28,876 nt of DNA, from positions 1 through 28,876 of IMG/VR virus record IMGVR_UViG_3300020406_000020. One strand, 5' to 3'. The notes under the pieces were generated by a model, which was not told the origin of the DNA, ran no database searches, and saw only the letters and a program-made list of their open reading frames with translations. Every line of letters begins with the position of its first letter. Position 1 is the stretch's first letter. The translations under genes and the position numbers were made by a program. This DNA comes from a virus. Shown one piece after another: positions 6,170 through 13,794 of this stretch.

Positions 6170-7225
6170 TTACTTTAATAGTTCGGGCTTGTAGATTGAT
6201 GGGAAGCCGTATGCTTCTTGATTCCACTTGACTGCATCTTTAAGAGCTTTTTCTGTAATCAAAGATTTCAGTGCCGCTAATAATGATGGTCCATCTTGGA
6301 TCCAAGGATACTCGCCTGTCTTTGCATAGATCTCTGCACTAGCAACTGGATCATTAATCATTTCAGTTACAGCCGCTTTAACTTTTGCCGCATTTGGATT
6401 TCCTTTATTCATCCAAAGTGATTTTTGGATTGCATCTCTCCAATTACGAGTAAGTTTGTATGCATTATATAAATCACCTGATGGCTTCTCGCCCCATAGT
6501 TTTTCATATACATCTTCAAACTGTGTGTTAGGAAAGTTTGGATCTGGAATCTGCACATTGTTTTCTAAATCAAGAATACCATGTGTGAACCATAGTTCAT
6601 TTTCTTCAATGCCTTCGTAGAAACGTTTCCAAGCCGCTGGTGATTCACGTGCTACATCAAATTCGCCGTTTTTAAAACCAAGACGTTTTTCTCCGCCTGA
6701 TACACCATTAACCCAAATTACACGTTCTCTCCAACACTTTAGATAATCATCTACAGTGTTGTTACCTTGAGGTCCGCAAAGTAACATAGCAACTGCCGCC
6801 GCATCTGGTTCAAACCCTGATCCGCCTGCTATAGTCCATGTTCCTTCTTTTTCTTTTGCTCCAAAGTGTTTGCCAAGAACAATATCATTGTTCATTGAAC
6901 CAATTAACTCATAGTCAAAGTAGTTGTAATCAACTTTGTCTAATAAGTATGATACACCATTACCTCCATGTGCAACCATAATTGTTTTGTCATCAAAACG
7001 TAGGCTGTTATGGAATTTATTAAATCCAGGGATATCTCTTGCTCCTGGAATATGGCGTACCACTACTGGTTCTCCAATAAACTTTTCTAAGTTCTTTGCA
7101 ATAATTTCGCTCCATACTGAAGTACCTTTGCCAGGTGCTTGTGGAACAATTAAAGTATAATCAGCAAATGCTGAAGTAACAATACCTAATGAAAGTATTG
7201 CTGAAAGTAGTAGTCTTTTAAACAT
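6170..7225 (-). CDS. tctC: TctC-type periplasmic solute-binding protein
   Basis: A 351-residue protein with a clean Sec signal peptide (MFKRLLL, hydrophobic core, then SAFA with cleavage expected after A21). The mature start DYTLIVPQAPGKGTSVWSEIIAKNLEK matches the opening of the TctC/Bug family, where the first strand is followed by a GGxxD-like loop and a helix. FIGEPVVVRHIPGA corresponds to the conserved strand and G-A loop. Two cysteines about 15 residues apart (CGPQGNN..KCW) could form a disulfide. The protein would sit in the periplasm, bind a carboxylate and deliver it to TctA. It is slightly longer than the family norm (about 300-325). An AAGGAG box lies 8 nt before the ATG. It is the first gene of the accessory operon and has an unusual 200-nt leader. 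Confidence 0.9.
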   Translation of the reverse strand: MFKRLLLSAILSLGIVTSAFADYTLIVPQAPGKGTSVWSEIIAKNLEKFIGEPVVVRHIPGARDIPGFNKFHNSLRFDDKTIMVAHGGNGVSYLLDKVDYNYFDYELIGSMNNDIVLGKHFGAKEKEGTWTIAGGSGFEPDAAAVAMLLCGPQGNNTVDDYLKCWRERVIWVNGVSGGEKRLGFKNGEFDVARESPAAWKRFYEGIEENELWFTHGILDLENNVQIPDPNFPNTQFEDVYEKLWGEKPSGDLYNAYKLTRNWRDAIQKSLWMNKGNPNAAKVKAAVTEMINDPVASAEIYAKTGEYPWIQDGPSLLAALKSLITEKALKDAVKWNQEAYGFPSIYKPELLK

Positions 7226-7262
7226 TAATATACTCCTTGTTTATGTTTAATATAAAAACAAG

Positions 7263-7278
7263 CCTAGTAACTACTAGG
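7263..7278 (-). other. Hairpin with U-tract in the tctC leader
   Basis: On the minus strand CCUAGU and ACUAGG pair around a 4-nt loop and are followed by CUUGUUUUUAUAUU, about 38 nt before the tctC ATG. It is a weak terminator-like or attenuator-like structure inside the leader. It could limit read-through into the accessory operon. Confidence 0.45.
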
Positions 7279-7316
7279 AAAAGTCTAATAATATGTCGGG
7301 AGATTTTTTGTGTGTG

Positions 7317-7332
7317 TTTTTGTTAACAAAAA
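7317..7332. repeat. 16-bp perfect AT-rich palindrome
   Basis: TTTTTGTTAACAAAAA reads the same on both strands and lies in the middle of the tctC leader. It could be a protein-binding site or part of a leader structure. AT-rich DNA makes such palindromes fairly likely by chance. Confidence 0.4.
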
Positions 7333-7395
7333 AGTCCAGAATCTGTGCTATCATTTTCTTTACTCTTGTTTTGATTGGTTTATTACCAAGTTTCT

Positions 7396-7416
7396 ATCCA
7401 AGTATTGCACTTGGAT
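7396..7416. repeat. 8-bp inverted repeat at the start of the tctC leader
   Basis: ATCCAAGT and ACTTGGAT are perfect complements around ATTGC. If transcription starts near 7425 from the late motif, this hairpin forms almost at the 5' end of the tctC mRNA, where it could protect the message. Confidence 0.45.
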
Positions 7417-7430
7417 TATTTTGATAATAA

Positions 7431-7438
7431 TATTTATG
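7431..7438 (-). promoter_or_regulatory. Late promoter of the accessory operon (CATAAATA)
   Basis: CATAAATA on the minus strand is the only late-type motif between the 1014-residue protein gene and tctC. It predicts a start near 7425 and a 200-nt leader, far longer than for the other late genes here. It overlaps the left arm of the 12-bp hairpin at 7433-7460. Confidence 0.5.
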
Positions 7439-7460
7439 CTAGATGTTTATCTAGCATAAA
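7433..7460 (-). terminator. 12-bp perfect hairpin after the 1014-residue protein gene
   Basis: TTTATGCTAGAT and ATCTAGCATAAA are perfect complements around a 4-nt loop, ten bases after the stop at 7470. There is no good U-tract behind it, so it may act as an mRNA 3'-end protector rather than a true terminator. It overlaps the late motif for the next operon. Confidence 0.5.
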
Positions 7461-7469
7461 AAATAGGTA

Positions 7470-10400
7470 TTATTTTAAGCCTGAGAGGTATAATATTTCA
7501 TCAATTAGATGTTGACCAACTTCATCTTCGTCTCTACGTTTGCCAATATCGTCAGCATCATATTTGTCTTTATATTTTGATTCACCAACATCATACTGAA
7601 ACAATTTGCTATATACTTCTGGGTGGTATTTTTTAATTGCATATTTTATTTCACCCATAAAATCTTCTCTTGGTGAAGTATCTTGCGGACCGTTATACAT
7701 AGTGCCAACAATATCATTGCCATCTGCATCAGGCTTGTTCATAAGTTTTGTTAAAGCCTCAATTTTATCTTCAAGGTCACCAATATTTGTATATTGGTAA
7801 TCATAATCCCCATCAGCAAGTTCTTTTTCAATTTCTATATCACTCATGCCTTTTGCTTTAAGTTCCGCTTTCTCTTGAGCTTCTTCGTCATAGTATTCTT
7901 TTTGATCTTTCTTTAGATAATTGAAAAGTTTTTCAAGTCCTGGCTTAACCATATCTAATGTAACATTATCACGATCCAATTCTTCGCTTACTGCTTTTGA
8001 TTCATCGTATTGGTCTTGTATTTCTTTTTTAATTTTATCGTATTCATCTTTACTTGCAGGATATTTTTTAGCAAATTCTTCTTTGCTCATGCCTTCTTCA
8101 ACATCTTGCATCATGTCTTTGTAATAACTTTCTTTTATTTCTGCTTCTGGTAAGTCACCATGTTTAATAATAAAGTCTAAATCTTCGTCATTAAAGTCTT
8201 TGAATACTTCATACATATCAGCCATTTCTTTTCTATCAGTCTTGCCATGTTTAAAAGCATCAACAGCCATTTGTACTTTATCTTTTTCTTCTTCTATTGG
8301 CATTGAAATTTCTTCTTTAATGCCTAAATTTTGCATAACTTCTCTTACCATTATTGCCATATCGCTTGAACCAATTTCTTCCAATGGTGCATTAAATTCA
8401 GCAACATCTTCAATAGCATTCATTAATTCTTGCATTGTGTGATTTTTAAGAACTTTGTCCATTGTTACTGGACTTGCAGTTAAACGCCATTTAATTGCAT
8501 CAGCAATTTCATCTATTTCTTCTTGAGTTGCATCACTACGGTAGCCTTCTGTTTGTTTCTTTTCATCTGATGTATCACCAGTTACTTTATATTTTTTACC
8601 ATCAACTTCAAATTCAGTTTTTCCTGCCTTGATTGCATCTCTTCTAGCATCAATGAATTTATTACCTTCTTCAACTTCGGCTTCGTCTACACCATTATAA
8701 TTATCGTAAAATTTTTCTGCTTCTTTATCATCAGCATTAGGACCACCATGTTTTTTCATAAAGTCTTCTTTGCTCATGTTTTCAGCATCTGTTTCCATTG
8801 CTCTTTTAACTGCACCTTCTGAAGTGGGTGCTGATGTACCTTTGAATTTATTGTTGATAGCCATTATCTTGCCTACTAGATCTGCATCAATATCATAGTT
8901 TTCTATATTTCTACTAATCCAGTCTGAAATAATTGGTCTTGCGTCTGCGTTTGGATCTTTGTCTCCGGCATCTCCTAGGTCATCGAATAACTCATCATCA
9001 CCAATAATGCCGTACATTGAACCAGTTGCATTTTCGCCTTCAGCACCGAGGGGTAGTGCATCTGCCATAATACTTTCTAGTTCGTTTACTGATTCTGCTG
9101 AATCTGGAATAGCCCAAGTACCTTCAGATAAATTGTTCATATAATCTTCAAACTGTTCATCTTCCGCTTTTAATTTTTTCTTTGCTTTAGGCTCAATAAT
9201 ATCTACATTGCCTTTTAAGTATTTTGAAGCAAGTTGATATGCCGCCTTTTTAGCCGCCATGTCTGGATTATCTATATCTAATGCCTTCTCAGCCATTTGA
9301 TCAATACCCATTGCTACTTCATCATCTACTGATCTTCTTGCCAGCGATACTAAAATTTTGTTTACAATGCCATCTGATGGATTCTCAGATGTTTTTTTAT
9401 TTTTAATAACATTGTTTTTAATCATTTTTACATAATCTTTTATTTCTTGATCATCTACTGGATCTGGAAATAATTCAAGTTTGGCACTTGGATCTTTAGC
9501 AAAATCCATTGCCGCCTGAATTCTATTTTCTTCTACTTTCATTTTATTCATCCCTCTAGCCAAACTTGGCAACACTGTATCTACAATATTGTCTTTTTCG
9601 ATACGCATTAAATTACTTCTAATATTATCTAAGTCTGCTTGTTCTATATCATCTGTAATTGGTTTATATTGTTCTGTATAATTTTTATAGCCTTTTGGTC
9701 TGGCTATTGTTTTTAATGTTTCTCTGACACCTTGATATCTAGAACGTGCTTGTTCGATTATTTTCTTTGCTTCATCTATGTTAGCAAAATTATCTGCACG
9801 TCTAAAAGCCTTTATGAATTTTTGTAAGTCATATGCTTCTTGCGTTAGTTCGTGTATGTGTTGTCCAATATCGTCTGTAATTAGTCCACCATTATTGTAG
9901 TGTTGAGCAACGGCTCTACCTGCTATTAAACTTTTAAAAGGAAGTCTAACTCTTTCGCCTGAAGAATCTTCAACATATAAATGATGAATATGTCTAGTTC
10001 TTGCTCCGCGTTTATCTTCATCTACAGGTGTAGTATGTTTAATAATTAAACGGACACTTTCGCCAAACGTTTGATATGAAGTTTTCAATGTTCCAGTTAA
10101 CTTACTTTCAAACTTTACTTCTGATTGGTCGTAACTATTATCGTTTTGTTTAATATAAGCATAATCAGTTTTATCTAATTGTTGCTTTCCTATGTTACGC
10201 ACATCAAAATTCATTAAATTTCTTTTTGCAAAATAACGTAATTCTTTTAAAAAACTGTACCATTCTTTTTTATCATCATAACTCATGCTTTCAGCAATAT
10301 TTGTATTATAATAAATTACTAATGAATTTGGATCAACAATATTTGCAGTAACACTACCATAACTTTTACCACTTCCACCATATTCTAATGTGAAAATTCT

Positions 10401-10514
10401 TCCTTTAGCAGGTTCAACCGTGCTAATTGCTTGACTGTCTGCTAGAGTCAGTTTCGTAAACTTCTTGGCTAAAATGCCATGTAAATCCTGTGCTACTTTA
10501 TCATGTATTTGCAT
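7470..10514 (-). CDS. Large acidic protein of unknown function (1014 residues)
   Basis: I do not recognise a characterised family. The N-terminal third (about 1-330) looks like a folded domain, with segments such as EYGGSGKSYGSVTAN and RHIHHLYVEDSSGERVRL. The rest is strongly acidic, rich in helices and probably partly coiled-coil or disordered. It includes two similar lysine/acidic units that begin MSKEDFMKKHGG and MSKEEFAKKYPA, each followed by an acidic stretch and a Tyr-rich helix. The C-terminus ends LIDEILYLSGLK, similar to short motifs in two other proteins of this block. Its place directly after gp17, in the late structural block, suggests a virion or prohead component. An AAAAGG box about 11 nt upstream supports the ATG. 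The composition fits an internal head or scaffold-like role, which is inference only. Confidence 0.75.
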   Translation of the reverse strand: MQIHDKVAQDLHGILAKKFTKLTLADSQAISTVEPAKGRIFTLEYGGSGKSYGSVTANIVDPNSLVIYYNTNIAESMSYDDKKEWYSFLKELRYFAKRNLMNFDVRNIGKQQLDKTDYAYIKQNDNSYDQSEVKFESKLTGTLKTSYQTFGESVRLIIKHTTPVDEDKRGARTRHIHHLYVEDSSGERVRLPFKSLIAGRAVAQHYNNGGLITDDIGQHIHELTQEAYDLQKFIKAFRRADNFANIDEAKKIIEQARSRYQGVRETLKTIARPKGYKNYTEQYKPITDDIEQADLDNIRSNLMRIEKDNIVDTVLPSLARGMNKMKVEENRIQAAMDFAKDPSAKLELFPDPVDDQEIKDYVKMIKNNVIKNKKTSENPSDGIVNKILVSLARRSVDDEVAMGIDQMAEKALDIDNPDMAAKKAAYQLASKYLKGNVDIIEPKAKKKLKAEDEQFEDYMNNLSEGTWAIPDSAESVNELESIMADALPLGAEGENATGSMYGIIGDDELFDDLGDAGDKDPNADARPIISDWISRNIENYDIDADLVGKIMAINNKFKGTSAPTSEGAVKRAMETDAENMSKEDFMKKHGGPNADDKEAEKFYDNYNGVDEAEVEEGNKFIDARRDAIKAGKTEFEVDGKKYKVTGDTSDEKKQTEGYRSDATQEEIDEIADAIKWRLTASPVTMDKVLKNHTMQELMNAIEDVAEFNAPLEEIGSSDMAIMVREVMQNLGIKEEISMPIEEEKDKVQMAVDAFKHGKTDRKEMADMYEVFKDFNDEDLDFIIKHGDLPEAEIKESYYKDMMQDVEEGMSKEEFAKKYPASKDEYDKIKKEIQDQYDESKAVSEELDRDNVTLDMVKPGLEKLFNYLKKDQKEYYDEEAQEKAELKAKGMSDIEIEKELADGDYDYQYTNIGDLEDKIEALTKLMNKPDADGNDIVGTMYNGPQDTSPREDFMGEIKYAIKKYHPEVYSKLFQYDVGESKYKDKYDADDIGKRRDEDEVGQHLIDEILYLSGLK

Positions 10515-10530
10515 ATTACTATTTACCTTT

Positions 10531-12105
10531 TTAAACTAATAATGTGGGCATGGGTTCGACGATTTCATCCAAATCGTCCCTTAAAAGCTCATCAATACCA
10601 GCATCATACTTCTTTAGAAGCATACTCATACGCACTGCTAGTACCATAGACATAACTAAATCATCAGTTTCTCCTGGTCTTGCTTGATAACTACTACCCA
10701 CAGCCACAAACGATTTCAATTCTGAAATTAAGTTTCTACTGTTAATTTTTAATCTTTTTGTTTCAATTAATGCTTTAAGTTTAGCACAGGCAGATATTTT
10801 GGATTTATGTGTCGTATTAAATCCTTTTCTAAATCTTTTAGAATTGCCATGTGCTTTAGGTTCACTTAAAAAGAACCCAGGTATATTCTCTTCTCCTATA
10901 TCTTGTATTGTAACTAGAGCCGCTTCACCCAACGTATTATTTTCTACACTATAATAAATGTTATTTGGTTCATCAATACATTGTACAATATATTCCCCTA
11001 TTTCTTTTAAAATTTTTATTTGTGCCGCAATAGGAGTTTTATTGTGCATAAACTCTGCTACTTGTTCTAATGATGGCATTTCAATAACTTGTATAGCCGC
11101 ATTGTCTCCACCAGTGCCTAAACTAGGATCTAAACTAATTAAGTATATTGATCCTTTCTTTGGCTTTCTAAACCATCTTACTTGACCTTGTCTATTAATC
11201 GGATCAAGTGCTTCCATTTCTGCTAAACGTGTGCCGTTAATTAATGTTTCATCAAATATAATTGGTTCACAATCCATCTCACGTTTAAAACGTTCGTCGC
11301 CTATTCTTCCTAATTCATCTTTTGCCCATTGCTCATCTCTATCAGGATGTTCTTGCCATAATGCTTTAAAGCCGTGGAAGCCATTTTGTCCTACACCACC
11401 TTTTAGTGGATTTCCATATTCGTCTATTGTTTTATTTGCTTCAGTCCATAGCAACCAAAATTGATCTTCATCACTGTTTGGTGTACTTGTTATAATTGCT
11501 TTACCACCTGTTGCTAGTGTAGGAGATATACTTGTCCAAAATTCTCTTGCAATGGTAGGTCTAACAAACGCAAACTCATCACAGTATAGTAAGGTAATAC
11601 TCATACCTCTTCCTGTGTTTTCTGTTGTTGCTTGTGCTACTATTCTACTTCCATTTTCAAATTCAATTGAACCTTTATTGTAACTAGTTACTCCTGCTCT
11701 AATATGATCAGGCATTAATTCATAAGCATATCTAATTTTTTGCATAATTTCTTGAGCACCTGCGTATTTGTGTGCCGCAATTAATATTGTACTATCAGGA
11801 ACAAACATAGCATACCACAATAAGTATCCAGCCGCGGTTGTAGTTTTTCCCATTTGTCTACTCAATAAATTAATACTAAATCTATATGTGTGATAACTTT
11901 GAACTAATGTGTCTTGAAATTTATAAGGCTTGTACAACATTTTACCTTCTACAGGATGTTGTATATGAAAAAAATTACCCATAAAATGAGCAGGACCTGT
12001 TTTAGGATCTGCACATTCTTTAAAATCTAATAATTCTTTTTCTGTCCAGCGAACTTTCTGGTGAGGCTTTTTTATTAATACGCCGTCTAAACTTTTACTA
12101 ACCAT
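10531..12105 (-). CDS. 17: Terminase large subunit gp17
   Basis: A 524-residue DNA-packaging motor and nuclease, close in length to T4 gp17 (610). The ATPase domain has Walker A SRQMGKTT (82-89), Walker B LLYCDEFAF (172-180, D176/E177) and the coupling motif STPN (207-210). The C-terminal RNase H-like nuclease has D326 in SLDPSLGTGGDNAA, E388 in VENNTLG and D481/D482 in ETDDLVMS. Together these cut concatemeric DNA and pump it into the prohead through the portal. The gene has its own GATAAATA late motif 26 bases upstream, and only a weak GAGA box. The small subunit gene gp16 lies upstream, separated by three other genes, unlike T4, where 16 and 17 are adjacent. Confidence 0.97.
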   Translation of the reverse strand: MVSKSLDGVLIKKPHQKVRWTEKELLDFKECADPKTGPAHFMGNFFHIQHPVEGKMLYKPYKFQDTLVQSYHTYRFSINLLSRQMGKTTTAAGYLLWYAMFVPDSTILIAAHKYAGAQEIMQKIRYAYELMPDHIRAGVTSYNKGSIEFENGSRIVAQATTENTGRGMSITLLYCDEFAFVRPTIAREFWTSISPTLATGGKAIITSTPNSDEDQFWLLWTEANKTIDEYGNPLKGGVGQNGFHGFKALWQEHPDRDEQWAKDELGRIGDERFKREMDCEPIIFDETLINGTRLAEMEALDPINRQGQVRWFRKPKKGSIYLISLDPSLGTGGDNAAIQVIEMPSLEQVAEFMHNKTPIAAQIKILKEIGEYIVQCIDEPNNIYYSVENNTLGEAALVTIQDIGEENIPGFFLSEPKAHGNSKRFRKGFNTTHKSKISACAKLKALIETKRLKINSRNLISELKSFVAVGSSYQARPGETDDLVMSMVLAVRMSMLLKKYDAGIDELLRDDLDEIVEPMPTLLV

Positions 12106-12130
12106 AATTATCTCTATTATATATGTATAT

Positions 12131-12138
12131 TATTTATC
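12131..12138 (-). promoter_or_regulatory. Late promoter of gp17 (GATAAATA)
   Basis: GATAAATA on the minus strand. It predicts a start near 12125 and a 20-nt leader before the gp17 ATG. Confidence 0.65.
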
Positions 12139-12159
12139 GGTTTAAAAATGGCAGGAATA

Positions 12160-12375
12160 TTAATAAGGTTTTTCGCCAGTGAGATGGGGTCTCGCAAACC
12201 AAAGTTTAAACCAGTCTTTATCACCTGGTTTAATATTTCTTTGTTTTTGTATTTGGGAAAGTTTATTGGCAATTTTGCCAAAGTTTTCAGGAACATAGGG
12301 AGTCAGTTTATAATCACCGACTCCCGCTAATTTTCTTAATTCATTTAATTCTTTTTCAAATGCCTTGTCAGCCAT
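12160..12375 (-). CDS. Small protein of unknown function (71 residues)
   Basis: A short basic-and-acidic protein. It opens with MADKAFEKELNELRKLAGVG, an amphipathic helix ending in LAG-V, and closes with aromatic residues (DWFKLWFARPHLTGEKPY). The helix resembles DLARILDLAGIG in the neighbouring acidic protein, so both may carry the same docking motif. It starts 8 bases after the stop of the upstream gene with no clear ribosome-binding site, so translation is probably coupled. I do not recognise the family. The position between packaging genes suggests a late role. Confidence 0.65.
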   Translation of the reverse strand: MADKAFEKELNELRKLAGVGDYKLTPYVPENFGKIANKLSQIQKQRNIKPGDKDWFKLWFARPHLTGEKPY

Positions 12376-12383
12376 AATGAAAA

Positions 12384-13781
12384 TTACATATCGCTTAACA
12401 TTTTTGCCAGTTTTTGCTCTAAGTCAACTGCCAATGGGTTGTCGCCTGGATATTCTTTCTTGTACATTTTTTTTGGACCGTTTAAGCCGCCTGACATCTT
12501 GTTTAGTTGTGTGTCTGTGTCGAAGTAATCTTCGTCCGGAGAGTTACTATACTCGTCAAGTTCAACTTCGCTAGTTGCCTCTGCTTGAGCCTGTTCGTCT
12601 GCCTTTTTAACTTCTTTGCCTATTCCAGCGAGGTCCAAAATTCTCGCCAAATCTTCGACAGCAACTTCAACTGTATCTTTTTGGTTATTTTCCATTTCTT
12701 TTTCCTCACTGTTTATAGTTTTTGTTTTTCCTTCATCAAAATATCCCATAATACTATTAACTTGCTCGTCGTCAATACCGTATTTGCCCATGATAGTTTC
12801 AATTTCGTCAAACATACCTCTTGTAATCGGACTTGATGCCATAAATTTTTCCATATCGCCTTCTTGCCATTCCATGTCACTTTCGTAGCCATTCTTTTCA
12901 TTGAAAGCCATATATTCGTCTTGGTCATATGCATCAGACATAATGCCTGAATTTAATTTAGCCTGCAAATATCCGTTAGGTAAATCGTCGCCGTTTACAC
13001 CTGTATATTTTTCATACTTTGCTACCCAGTCCTCTACTTCAATTTGAGCTTGTTTCATACCACCTTCGTTAACTGATTCAGTATCTTCTATTTTTGGTGA
13101 TCCATCATAATTTTTAAGAGGATCAGGAACAATACTGTTTGCTCTTTCAATGACGTCTTGTAACATCATTATTGCTTTATTCATTGTAGTAAGTTGATCT
13201 GTTAAGTCACCAGCACCTGTGGCACCTGGCATTGAATCAGTTTTTCCTAATAATCTAATATCTTTAGCAACGTCATCAACTTTTCTTTGTAATTCTCCTA
13301 AGCGATGAATTTTGTATCCATCAAATTTATCTTCTTCAACAGATTCTTGATTATGAGATGAATCCATCTGTTGTGCTTTCTTAATATAATCCATTAACTC
13401 ACCATATGATAATCTTTCTGGATCTTTTCCATCTTTTTTTGCTAACTCTTTTGCTTTTTCTTTGTGATAATGACTATCACCTGGTGTTTTGTTTTCTCTA
13501 ACACCTTCAATTTCTTGTACGTCAGACATAATTTGATCTAAATGCATAGCAATACTATCTAATGACTCGTCACTTAAATTCATCTCTTCAGCCATTCTTT
13601 CAAAATCGCCAATCATTTTTCTAAGGTTAGCTCTACCTTTTTCACTTATTGCTTCATTAGTTTCAGATTCAAGAGATAATGCTTTCATAACTGCTGGTTG
13701 CTTATTCATTTCTTTTTTAACATCCATAGGCTTTTTCTTATTTGTCTGAACGTTTTCTAATGCGTCAAGTATATCTCTCAT
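12384..13781 (-). CDS. Acidic protein of unknown function (465 residues)
   Basis: A strongly acidic, mostly helical protein with no recognisable enzymatic motif. It has a predicted coiled-coil region around residues 40-95 and 160-215, several disordered acidic linkers, and the helix motif VEDLARILDLAGIG at about residues 376-389. The C-terminus is lysine-rich, followed by DLEQKLAKMLSDM. The composition and the location between gp16 and gp17 suggest a prohead core or internal head component, but I cannot prove this. An AAGG box 8 nt upstream supports the ATG. It is not homologous at sight to the T4 scaffold gp22. Confidence 0.7.
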   Translation of the reverse strand: MRDILDALENVQTNKKKPMDVKKEMNKQPAVMKALSLESETNEAISEKGRANLRKMIGDFERMAEEMNLSDESLDSIAMHLDQIMSDVQEIEGVRENKTPGDSHYHKEKAKELAKKDGKDPERLSYGELMDYIKKAQQMDSSHNQESVEEDKFDGYKIHRLGELQRKVDDVAKDIRLLGKTDSMPGATGAGDLTDQLTTMNKAIMMLQDVIERANSIVPDPLKNYDGSPKIEDTESVNEGGMKQAQIEVEDWVAKYEKYTGVNGDDLPNGYLQAKLNSGIMSDAYDQDEYMAFNEKNGYESDMEWQEGDMEKFMASSPITRGMFDEIETIMGKYGIDDEQVNSIMGYFDEGKTKTINSEEKEMENNQKDTVEVAVEDLARILDLAGIGKEVKKADEQAQAEATSEVELDEYSNSPDEDYFDTDTQLNKMSGGLNGPKKMYKKEYPGDNPLAVDLEQKLAKMLSDM

Positions 13782-13794
13782 TTTCTTTACCTTA

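Noticed and set aside
12507-12934. Overlapping reading frames inside the 465-residue protein gene on both strands
   Set aside because: Biased composition (acidic, repeated Asp/Glu codons) opens alternative frames, but the translations are low-complexity and have no start signals.
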